Positions 8,693-15,088 of a DNA stretch of 22,401 bases are shown in pieces. The notes under the pieces were generated by a model. The model was not told the origin of the DNA, searched no databases, and worked only from the letters and a program-made list of their open reading frames with translations. Every line of letters starts with the position of its first letter. Positions within the stretch are counted from its first letter, which is position 1. Origin of the DNA: JBGTIS01 sp041745535 (GTDB lineage Bacteria; Bacteroidota; Bacteroidia; Cytophagales; Cyclobacteriaceae); the NCBI GenBank assembly GCA_041745535.1, contig JBGTIS010000327.1, positions 1-22,401 on the forward strand, given 5' to 3'. Position numbers and translations under genes: made by a program.

Positions 8693-8704
8693 GGTTAATT
8701 AACC
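8693..8704. repeat. 12-bp perfect palindrome upstream of asnB-type gene
   Basis: GGTTAATTAACC is a perfect palindrome in the 235-base gap between the GT9 stop and the AsnB-type start. It has no loop and no T-run, so it looks more like a protein-binding site than a terminator. The rest of the gap is AT-rich, and I see no gene and no good TAnnTTTG element for asnB in it. A regulatory role is a guess. Confidence 0.3.
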
Positions 8705-8740
8705 CTTTCAATATTTGTTTGAGTAAAATAAGATTTACAA

Positions 8741-9763
8741 TCAGGGAATATAAAAATCAAAAATAATATCGTTCATGCATTTGAAATGGCCTTTTGGGCA
8801 TTGCCTATATCCAATTTTAGAACAGGGGCGACACCGCGCTTTGTTGTTTTCTAAAATAGTGAATTTTGTGCGGTACGGATACATACCAAATAAAGGAATA
8901 GTATTACCCCAAATGCAAAAAATCCGTTTTTTAAAGGCGGCCGCGATGTGCATGAGGCCGGTATCGTGGGTAAACACATAACTGGCATTTTTAACAATGG
9001 AAGCTGACTGATTGAGATTGTATTTGCCACAGGCATTGTACACCAGCGTTTTCTTATTCAGCTCAAATAATTTGGGTTCATAGCTTTCCGATGCCTTATT
9101 ACGGCGGAAAAATGCTTCTATTTGCTCTCCAACGGCAAAATCATTTTTATCTCCCAGCAGAATAACAGGTTTGTTGATGCGATCGCACAGTTCAATCATG
9201 CGTTTAACCGGTAGTTTTTTCGTATTATGCTGAGCGCCAATGGCAAAAACTACATAGTCGGTTCGGTGGGTTTCTGGTAACCAATCGTCTTCAACTTCAT
9301 CTTTATGTGGAATAAAGTAGTCTAACCCCAGGCTGTCCATTTTCACTCCCAAAGCTTTTACCGTATCCATATACCGATCTACTATGTGTACATTGGGTAA
9401 TTTGTTGATTTTAAAATTCACCATCAGCCATTTTTCAATATTCAGCTTATAGTAACTGTAACTTTTTTTACCCAGCGCCATTTTAATCATCAGGGTACGC
9501 AGGTTGTGGTGCAAATCAATTACATAGTCATAGTTTTCCGATTTTAATTTTCTGATTAAATTCTTTAATTTTTCCTTATCTCTGTCAAAACAAATCAGCT
9601 TGTCCACATATGGGTTACTCCGTAAAATAATTTCATATTTTTTCAGCGTACAATAATGGATTTCCGCGTCGAGCTGAACTTTTAGATTGCGGATTACAGG
9701 AGTAGTTAATACGATATCGCCAATAGAGGAAAAACGTATTATGAGAATTTTTTTTCTTGCCAT
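8741..9763 (-). CDS. Glycosyltransferase family 9 (heptosyltransferase-like)
   Basis: This is a 340-residue GT-B enzyme of the ADP-heptose:LPS heptosyltransferase family (GT9), acting at the cytoplasmic face of the inner membrane on a lipid-linked core oligosaccharide. It begins MARKKILIIRFSSIGDIVL, the canonical GT9 opening with the acceptor-side loop. The C-terminal half contains VFTHDTGLMHIAAAF and IWGNT-x-P, the donor-site segment. The tail has four cysteines (CRPC...CPKGHFKC), common in Bacteroidota homologues. The ATG at 9763 was chosen over an in-frame ATG at 9793: it gives the family-typical N-terminus, and a TATCTTTG element lies between the two. The sugar donor is not certain. The nearest downstream gene on this strand is the AsnB-type gene after 235 bases. 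Confidence 0.9.
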   Translation of the reverse strand: MARKKILIIRFSSIGDIVLTTPVIRNLKVQLDAEIHYCTLKKYEIILRSNPYVDKLICFDRDKEKLKNLIRKLKSENYDYVIDLHHNLRTLMIKMALGKKSYSYYKLNIEKWLMVNFKINKLPNVHIVDRYMDTVKALGVKMDSLGLDYFIPHKDEVEDDWLPETHRTDYVVFAIGAQHNTKKLPVKRMIELCDRINKPVILLGDKNDFAVGEQIEAFFRRNKASESYEPKLFELNKKTLVYNACGKYNLNQSASIVKNASYVFTHDTGLMHIAAAFKKRIFCIWGNTIPLFGMYPYRTKFTILENNKARCRPCSKIGYRQCPKGHFKCMNDIIFDFYIP

Positions 9764-9768
9764 TCCCG

Positions 9769-9776
9769 CAAAGATA
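9769..9776 (-). promoter_or_regulatory. Putative -7 element (TATCTTTG) of the GT9 gene
   Basis: On the minus strand TATCTTTG matches the Bacteroidota -7 consensus TAnnTTTG exactly and ends 5 bases before the ATG at 9763. A TTTG lies only 14 bases upstream (9791-9794), shorter than the usual 17-23. If real, transcription would begin a few bases before the ATG, giving an almost leaderless mRNA and excluding the start at 9793. Confidence 0.45.
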
Positions 9777-9955
9777 TAATTGAGATTTTCCAAAAAAATT
9801 ATTCAACCCGCATTTAATTTTTAAATTCATAATATTTGATAATATGTTTAGTTTTTTGTAACGTTAGTATAGAATCGGCCAAAGGGGCATGATTTAATTT
9901 GTTAGGAAACTATTATGGTTTTCGGCAGTTACAGTTAATAGGGAAGTGAAAATGT

Positions 9956-11509
9956 ATGGATATGATGAGATTAATAAGTTTTACTGCTCTTTTGTTATTC
10001 ATCTTTGTTACACATGGCATATCTCAGGTACTTCAACCTGAACGCGTGGAAATTGAAATTAAAGAATCAGAAAACGATTTTACGGTAGTTTCAGCAGATG
10101 AAGAAGGAATTATTATCTTCCGCAAAGATGAACTCAACTACAATAACCGAGAAAAAGGAAAAAATTCGTGGGAATTTATCAAGTACGATACCTCACTGAA
10201 AGAACAGTGGAAAAGGACCTATGGGATTGACATTAACTATGAATTAATTGGTTATGATTATGAAAATGGTCAGTTGGTTTTATTGTTTCAGGATGGGCCT
10301 TATTACGATAGAAGTATGGGGCTTATCAACATGACGGCTAACTCAGGCGATACGATCGTGCATTCCATTAAGCGCGTTGTACCCATTGTACTGAGTTATT
10401 TTGAAATAGTGGGGCAAACAGTTGTTTTGGGTGGAGAAGTCAATTACAAACCGGCCGTTATTAATTACGATATGCTTACTCGTAAAATCAAAGTACTACC
10501 AGGCATTTATGGGAATCGAGGTGAATTGTTAGACATTCAACCAAATGATGAAGACCAGACCATCGATGTACTTATGGCTGAGCTTATGGATGACAAACGC
10601 GTTACAGTTACCGTTAAAACTTTTGATCAGTATAGCACCTTATTACAGAATGTGCCCATGCAGCCAGATACTAAAATAAATCTTCTTGACGCGCAGGTTT
10701 CTGAGTTTGATGGACAAAAGCAATTTGTGGCAGGTACTTACGGACCCAAACGGTCAAAATATTCGCGCGGCATGTTTATTTCTTCCATTAATCCGGATGG
10801 CCAGCAGCAGATAAAATATTACAATTATGGCGATCTGAATAATTTTTTTAGTTACATGCGCGAAAAGCGGGAAGCAAAAATTAAAAAAAGAATTGCCCGA
10901 AGAAAGGAAAAAGATAAAAAGATACGGCTAAACTATCGGGTAGCTGTACATGAGTTAATTGCCGATAATGGAAAATATATATTGCTTGGCGAAGCATACT
11001 ACCCCCGATACAATAATAACTTCTACAATTACTATGGCGGATATTATAATTCCAGATTCAACGACTCATATTTTGACGGCTACCGCTACACCCATGGTAT
11101 CGTAGTGTGTTTCGACAAAAAAGGTAATTTGCTATGGGACCATTCTATTAAGTTAGATAATATGAAAAGTATGGAGTTAGAGCAACTGGTCCAAATTAAT
11201 GTAATGGACGAGCAAGTTGTACTAATGTATTCTTACGACGGTGAAATAAAAACTATGGTAGTTGACAAAGACGGTGAAATTATAGAAGAAAAGCTTAAAT
11301 ATCCCATTAAACTGGCTCACGAATTTGATGAGGTAAAGAAGCGAGATAATGAAACTCCCGGGTTTAAGAAATGGTATGGCCCCTATTTTTTCGCATATGG
11401 CATCCAGAGAATAAAAAACATGGAAGACCGGGAAGTGTCTTTTAACAGAAAAGTATTTTTTATAAATAAAGTCGTTTACCAAAACAACAAAATGGTGTAT
11501 AATGAATGA
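9956..11509 (+). CDS. Secreted protein of unknown function
   Basis: I do not recognise this 517-residue protein. Residues 1-24 form a signal peptide (basic Arg5, a hydrophobic stretch, then GISQ), so it should be exported. The body is mostly predicted beta strand. Segments such as GIIIFRKDE...WEFIKYDTSLKEQW (51-86) and GIVVCFDKKGNLLWDHSI (381-398) resemble blades of PQQ/WD-like beta-propellers, which is a weak inference. A very basic stretch at 302-324 (MREKREAKIKKRIARRKEKDKK) is followed by a Tyr/Asn/Gly-rich segment at 349-380. Neither is usual in enzymes. No catalytic motif is seen. Its stop overlaps a potential ATG (ATGA at 11506-11509), but the next real gene, pyrR, has its own promoter and starts at 11620. 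An envelope or extracellular role is likely, with no specific function supported. Confidence 0.85.
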   Translation: MDMMRLISFTALLLFIFVTHGISQVLQPERVEIEIKESENDFTVVSADEEGIIIFRKDELNYNNREKGKNSWEFIKYDTSLKEQWKRTYGIDINYELIGYDYENGQLVLLFQDGPYYDRSMGLINMTANSGDTIVHSIKRVVPIVLSYFEIVGQTVVLGGEVNYKPAVINYDMLTRKIKVLPGIYGNRGELLDIQPNDEDQTIDVLMAELMDDKRVTVTVKTFDQYSTLLQNVPMQPDTKINLLDAQVSEFDGQKQFVAGTYGPKRSKYSRGMFISSINPDGQQQIKYYNYGDLNNFFSYMREKREAKIKKRIARRKEKDKKIRLNYRVAVHELIADNGKYILLGEAYYPRYNNNFYNYYGGYYNSRFNDSYFDGYRYTHGIVVCFDKKGNLLWDHSIKLDNMKSMELEQLVQINVMDEQVVLMYSYDGEIKTMVVDKDGEIIEEKLKYPIKLAHEFDEVKKRDNETPGFKKWYGPYFFAYGIQRIKNMEDREVSFNRKVFFINKVVYQNNKMVYNE

Positions 11510-11577
11510 TACTATTTCTGCTTAATTTTGCAGAATTGATATTATTTATCTTATTACTCATCTATCCTTTCTTTCTC

Positions 11578-11610
11578 TTTGGATTTCAATTTAGTCCTGC
11601 ATTATATTTG
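11578..11610 (+). promoter_or_regulatory. pyrRB promoter, Bacteroidota type
   Basis: TTTG at 11578-11581 and TATATTTG at 11603-11610 are separated by 21 bases. This matches the Bacteroidota primary-sigma consensus TTTG-N17-23-TAnnTTTG. Transcription should start about 4-6 bases after the -7 box, giving a leader of only a few bases before the pyrR ATG at 11620. This also indicates that the upstream in-frame ATG at 11506 is not the pyrR start. Confidence 0.7.
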
Positions 11611-11619
11611 TCGATAACA

Positions 11620-12171
11620 ATGGCGGAAAAACGACTAATTCTGGACAATGAACTGCTGGACATTACCTTGAGCCGGCTAGCACACCAACTCATTGAGAAC
11701 CATGGCGATTTTGACAATACTGTAATACTTGGGTTACAGCCCAGAGGTATTTTTCTGGCCGACCGGCTGAAAAAGAAATTAGAAAGTTACATTGGCAAGC
11801 CAATTAGCCTGGGTTACCTGGATATCACTTTTTATCGCGACGATTTCAGAAGAAGGGAGGCACCCCTGAAAGCAAATGCTACCCATATTCCTTTTCTGGT
11901 TGAAAGCAAAAAAGTAATTCTGGTCGACGATGTGCTGTACACGGGCCGTTCTGTACGTGCCGCATTGGATGCGATGACCGCGTTCGGTCGTCCTCGAAAA
12001 GTGGAACTTTTAGTACTAGTAAATAGAAAGTATACCAGACATTTACCGGTAGAACCTATGTATGTAGGGAAAGCTGTAAATACAATTGATACACAAAAGG
12101 TATTAGTTGAGTGGGATGAAAAGGGAACACAAACAGGCAATGTCTGGCTTACCTCAAAACAGGATACTTAA
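11620..12171 (+). CDS. pyrR: PyrR-family uracil phosphoribosyltransferase / pyr regulator
   Basis: This 183-residue type I phosphoribosyltransferase has the PRPP-binding loop VILVDDVLYTGRS (99-111) and the PyrR-specific ILGLQPRGIFLADRL (37-50) and ITFYRDDFRRRE (69-80) segments. It converts uracil and PRPP to UMP. In Firmicutes it also binds pyr mRNA and controls attenuation. The length equals that of typical PyrR (about 180). The frame is open upstream to an ATG at 11506, which would add 38 very hydrophobic residues. That extension is rejected because the family starts at MAEKR and a promoter lies inside it. The stop overlaps the pyrB start by one base (TAATG), so the two are translationally coupled. 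There is no leader long enough for a PyrR-binding attenuator before pyrR or between the genes, so regulation by attenuation here seems unlikely. Confidence 0.95.
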   Translation: MAEKRLILDNELLDITLSRLAHQLIENHGDFDNTVILGLQPRGIFLADRLKKKLESYIGKPISLGYLDITFYRDDFRRREAPLKANATHIPFLVESKKVILVDDVLYTGRSVRAALDAMTAFGRPRKVELLVLVNRKYTRHLPVEPMYVGKAVNTIDTQKVLVEWDEKGTQTGNVWLTSKQDT

Positions 12172-13112
12172 TGGAAGAATTACGAGGCAAACACCTCCTG
12201 GGCATTAAAGATCTTTTGCGCGAAGAAATTGAACTTATTTTCGAGGTCGCGGATAATTTTAAAGAAGTTATTAATCGCCCAATTAAAAAAGTTCCCTCGT
12301 TACGCGACATTACCATTGCTAACGTATTTTTTGAGAATTCCACCCGAACCCGACTTTCTTTTGAACTGGCGGAAAAACGACTTTCCGCTGATGTAATTAA
12401 TTTTTCCTCTTCCAATAGTTCTGTAAAAAAAGGAGAAACCCTGCTGGATACGGTGAACAATATTTTAGCCATGAAAGTGGATATGATTGTAATGCGACAC
12501 GCAAGCCCTGGCGCGCCACACTTTCTTGCCAAAAATATCGATGCCAATGTAATTAATGCCGGTGACGGTACCCATGAACATCCTACGCAGGCGCTTCTCG
12601 ATGCATTTTCTATCCGGGAAAAGTTAGGCCAGGTTGAAGGTAAAAAGGTTGCTATTATTGGTGATATTCTGCATTCAAGGGTGGCGCTATCCAATATTTT
12701 CGCATTAAAAAAACTTGGCGCGGAAGTAATGGTATGCGGCCCCAGCACCCTACTGCCAAAACACATTCATGAATTGGGCGTATCAGTATCATTAGAGGTG
12801 CAAGAAGCTTTACAATGGTGCGATGTAGCCAATGTGCTTCGCATACAACTGGAAAGGCAGCAGGTAAAATACTTTCCTTCGTTACGGGAATACTCTTTGT
12901 ACTATGGCATTAATAAAAAAATGCTGGATAAGCTTGACAAACAGATTACCATCATGCATCCGGGCCCAATCAACCGTGGTGTGGAACTTAGTAGTGATGT
13001 GGCCGACTCAGAACATTCAATTATTCTGGAACAGGTAGAAAATGGTGTAGCCATAAGAATGGCAGTATTGTATTTGCTGGCAGGCAAAAACAAATCGGTA
13101 TCATTTAGCTGA
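12171..13112 (+). CDS. pyrB: Aspartate carbamoyltransferase, catalytic subunit
   Basis: This 313-residue cytoplasmic enzyme condenses carbamoyl phosphate and aspartate to carbamoyl aspartate, the first committed step of pyrimidine synthesis. The carbamoyl-phosphate loop FENSTRTR is at 54-61, the SSVKKGE loop that crosses into the neighbouring subunit at 83-89, HPTQALLD at 137-144 and MHPGPINRG at 262-270, all intact. Length is normal for a catalytic chain (E. coli 311). The ATG overlaps the pyrR stop. No regulatory chain gene (pyrI) follows, so the enzyme probably works as an unregulated trimer or is controlled by expression (inference). The gene ends in a bidirectional terminator shared with recA. 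Confidence 0.97.
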   Translation: MEELRGKHLLGIKDLLREEIELIFEVADNFKEVINRPIKKVPSLRDITIANVFFENSTRTRLSFELAEKRLSADVINFSSSNSSVKKGETLLDTVNNILAMKVDMIVMRHASPGAPHFLAKNIDANVINAGDGTHEHPTQALLDAFSIREKLGQVEGKKVAIIGDILHSRVALSNIFALKKLGAEVMVCGPSTLLPKHIHELGVSVSLEVQEALQWCDVANVLRIQLERQQVKYFPSLREYSLYYGINKKMLDKLDKQITIMHPGPINRGVELSSDVADSEHSIILEQVENGVAIRMAVLYLLAGKNKSVSFS

Positions 13113-13163
13113 TATTAAAAATCTATTTTTGGGAGAGTACAATATCTATTAATTTTTCCATAA

Positions 13164-13211
13164 AAAAATCAGGCAGACACACACTTTAAAAACATGTTCT
13201 GCCTGATTTTT
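13164..13211. terminator. Bidirectional rho-independent terminator between pyrB and recA
   Basis: A perfect 14-bp stem (13164-13177 with 13198-13211, core ATCAGGCAGA/TCTGCCTGAT) encloses a 20-base loop. It is bordered by A-runs on the left and T-runs on the right, so it ends in a T-tract when read from either strand. It lies 51 bases after the pyrB stop and 45 bases after the recA stop. The loop is long for a terminator, but the stem is strong. Confidence 0.85.
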
Positions 13212-13256
13212 CCGCAAATACGAAACCTATAACTGATATAGGATAGAATCTATTAT

Positions 13257-14312
13257 TTAAGCTTCATCTTCTGCGGGTGATGAGGACTCAACTTCTTCGC
13301 TTTCGGAAACGCCCACCACTCCTTTTATTTCTGCTTTAATACGGTTTTCCAGTTCAACCATTAATTCAGGATTATCTAAAATAATCTGCTTTACGGCATC
13401 CCGGCCTTGCCCCAGTTTTTCATCGTTATAAGAGAACCATGAACCGGATTTTTTAATAATATTCATTTCCACTCCGATATCCAAGATTTCTCCTACCTTA
13501 GAAACGCCTTCACCATACATTATGTCGAATTCAACAACTTTAAACGGCGGGGCAACTTTATTTTTTACCACTTTTACCCTGGTTCGGTTACCAATAATAT
13601 TTCCGGTATTGTCTTTAATCTGACCAACTCTTCGGATATCTAACCGAACTGAGGCATAAAATTTCAATGCGTTGCCACCCGTAGTAGTTTCGGGGTTTCC
13701 GAAAATTACACCAATTTTCTCTCTTAACTGGTTAATGAATACACAGGAGCAGCCCGTTTTATTAATGGCACCTGTTAATTTCCTTAACGCCTGTGACATC
13801 AATCTGGCTTGTAATCCCATTTTACTATCACCCATTTCTCCTTCCAGTTCACCTTTAGGAACTAAGGCAGCTACCGAGTCAATCACAATAATATCAATGG
13901 CTCCGGAACGAATTAGGTGTTCGGTAATTTCCAAGGCCTGTTCGCCACTGTCAGGTTGAGAAATCAACAGGTTTTCAGTATCAATGCCCAACTTCTCAGC
14001 ATAAAGTTTGTCAAAGGCATGCTCGGCATCTATAAAAGCGGCAATGCCTCCTTTTTTCTGAGCTTCGGAAATACAGTGCATGGCTAAAGTGGTTTTACCG
14101 GATGATTCCGGTCCGTACACTTCCACTACACGTCCTCGCGGAATACCACCAACACCCAGGGCAATATCAAGGCTGAGAGAACCCGTAGAGATCGCCGGTA
14201 CATCCACAACCCGGTTATCGCTTAATTTCATAACGGTACCTTTGCCGTACGTTTTGTCCAGCTTGTCAATTGTAAGTTGTAATGCTTTTAATTTTTCAGA
14301 TTTGTCACTCAT
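13257..14312 (-). CDS. recA: RecA recombinase
   Basis: This 351-residue DNA-dependent ATPase drives homologous recombination and SOS induction by forming filaments on single-stranded DNA. Walker A GPESSGKT is at 67-74, Walker B IIVIDSVAAL at 141-150, and the L1/L2 DNA-binding loops include GEMGDSKMGLQARLMSQALRK (158-178) and INQLREKIGVIFGNPETTTGG (193-213). The C-terminus is acidic (EDEA end), as in most RecA proteins. No intein or truncation is seen. It is divergent from a YigZ-family gene across 161 bases that contain a candidate -7 element and an inverted repeat. It converges on pyrB with a shared terminator. Confidence 0.98.
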   Translation of the reverse strand: MSDKSEKLKALQLTIDKLDKTYGKGTVMKLSDNRVVDVPAISTGSLSLDIALGVGGIPRGRVVEVYGPESSGKTTLAMHCISEAQKKGGIAAFIDAEHAFDKLYAEKLGIDTENLLISQPDSGEQALEITEHLIRSGAIDIIVIDSVAALVPKGELEGEMGDSKMGLQARLMSQALRKLTGAINKTGCSCVFINQLREKIGVIFGNPETTTGGNALKFYASVRLDIRRVGQIKDNTGNIIGNRTRVKVVKNKVAPPFKVVEFDIMYGEGVSKVGEILDIGVEMNIIKKSGSWFSYNDEKLGQGRDAVKQIILDNPELMVELENRIKAEIKGVVGVSESEEVESSSPAEDEA

Positions 14313-14405
14313 AACATTTATTTTTAACGGGTCACATTCTATGTGAAGTTACCATTTCGGCAATCTATTCACAAATTGAACTAACTATTTTTAAATTACT
14401 TTATG

Positions 14406-14459
14406 GGTATATTGTTTAGGTATACATTATATACCTTTACAGTTACAAAAGTATATACC
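14406..14459. promoter_or_regulatory. Inverted-repeat cluster and candidate recA promoter
   Basis: AGGTATA-N5-TATACCT is a perfect inverted repeat at 14418-14436. Half-site copies flank it: GGTATA at 14406-14411 and TATATACC at 14452-14459, the latter repeating the TATATACC at 14428-14435 with a 24-base offset. On the minus strand TACTTTTG (14446-14453) matches TAnnTTTG, so a recA transcript would start near 14440 and the palindrome would cover its first bases, a position suited to repression. No convincing -33 element is seen. On the plus strand TACCTTTA (14432-14439) is a one-mismatch -7 for the yigZ-like gene. Confidence 0.5.
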
Positions 14460-14473
14460 GAAATTGACAACTT

Positions 14474-15088
14474 ATGTCGTTAGTGATGCGGGAATCGTTT
14501 CTATATACCATAAAAGAAAGGGCAGAAAGTTTATACAAAGAAAAAGGCAGCAAATTTATCGCGGTTGCTTTTCCTGTCGCAAATGAAGAAGAAATTAAAA
14601 AAAATAGAGACGATTTAAAAAAGTTATACTTTGATGCCCGGCACCATTGCTTTGCGTACATATTGGCGGACTCGCCGGAAAAATTCAGGGCCTTTGACGA
14701 TGGAGAACCCAGGCATTCAGCCGGAGATCCTATTTTGGGTCAGATTCGCTCTAAACAACTTGAAAACATATTGGTTGTAGTGGTTCGGTATTTTGGAGGT
14801 ACCAAACTTGGAAAAAGCGGTTTGATTAATGCTTATAAAACCGCAGCCGCGGAAGCATTAAATAATGCTGTTATAATTGAAAAAACAATTACCCGAACCT
14901 TCCATATTACTTTTGATTACGAAGTTACGAATGAGGTATTACAGCTAGTTCATAGTCTGTCTGTAAATATTGTACATCAGGATTTTGCGGTACAATGTAA
15001 ATTTAAATTAGCTGTATTACCAAACCAACTGGAAGAAGTAACGGGTAAATTCCAACAGATCAAAAATGTGAAAGTAGAAATTATATAA
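14474..15088 (+). CDS. YigZ / IMPACT-family protein
   Basis: The 204-residue protein has an N-terminal IMPACT (UPF0029) domain with the family signatures DARHHCFAYIL (54-64), FDDGEPRHSAGDPIL (74-88) and VVVRYFGGTKLGKSGL (102-117). A C-terminal DUF1949-like ferredoxin-fold part follows (about 138-204). Eukaryotic IMPACT regulates the GCN2 kinase by binding GCN1. Bacterial YigZ proteins are conserved but their biochemical role is not settled, and binding to RNA or ribosome-related partners is only suggested by structure. ATG 14474 was taken as the start; ATG 14486 (residue 5) is an alternative. It is divergent from recA. The stop codon directly abuts the stop of the convergent Wzi-type gene with no gap and no hairpin. 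Confidence 0.92.
   Translation: MSLVMRESFLYTIKERAESLYKEKGSKFIAVAFPVANEEEIKKNRDDLKKLYFDARHHCFAYILADSPEKFRAFDDGEPRHSAGDPILGQIRSKQLENILVVVVRYFGGTKLGKSGLINAYKTAAAEALNNAVIIEKTITRTFHITFDYEVTNEVLQLVHSLSVNIVHQDFAVQCKFKLAVLPNQLEEVTGKFQQIKNVKVEII

Noticed and set aside
8693..8704. GGTTAATTAACC as a terminator of the GT9 gene
   Set aside because: The palindrome has no loop and no following T-run, so it would not form a terminator hairpin.
11506..11619. Hydrophobic N-terminal extension of PyrR as a true membrane anchor
   Set aside because: A well-formed promoter lies inside the extension and the standard PyrR start is at 11620.
12165..12175. A PyrR-dependent attenuator between pyrR and pyrB
   Set aside because: The genes overlap by one base, leaving no room for a leader or terminator hairpin.
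12149..12766. A 205-codon open frame on the minus strand opposite pyrB
   Set aside because: It lies fully opposite a clearly recognised pyrB, has no family features and is rich in Ser/Arg/Thr as expected of an antisense shadow.
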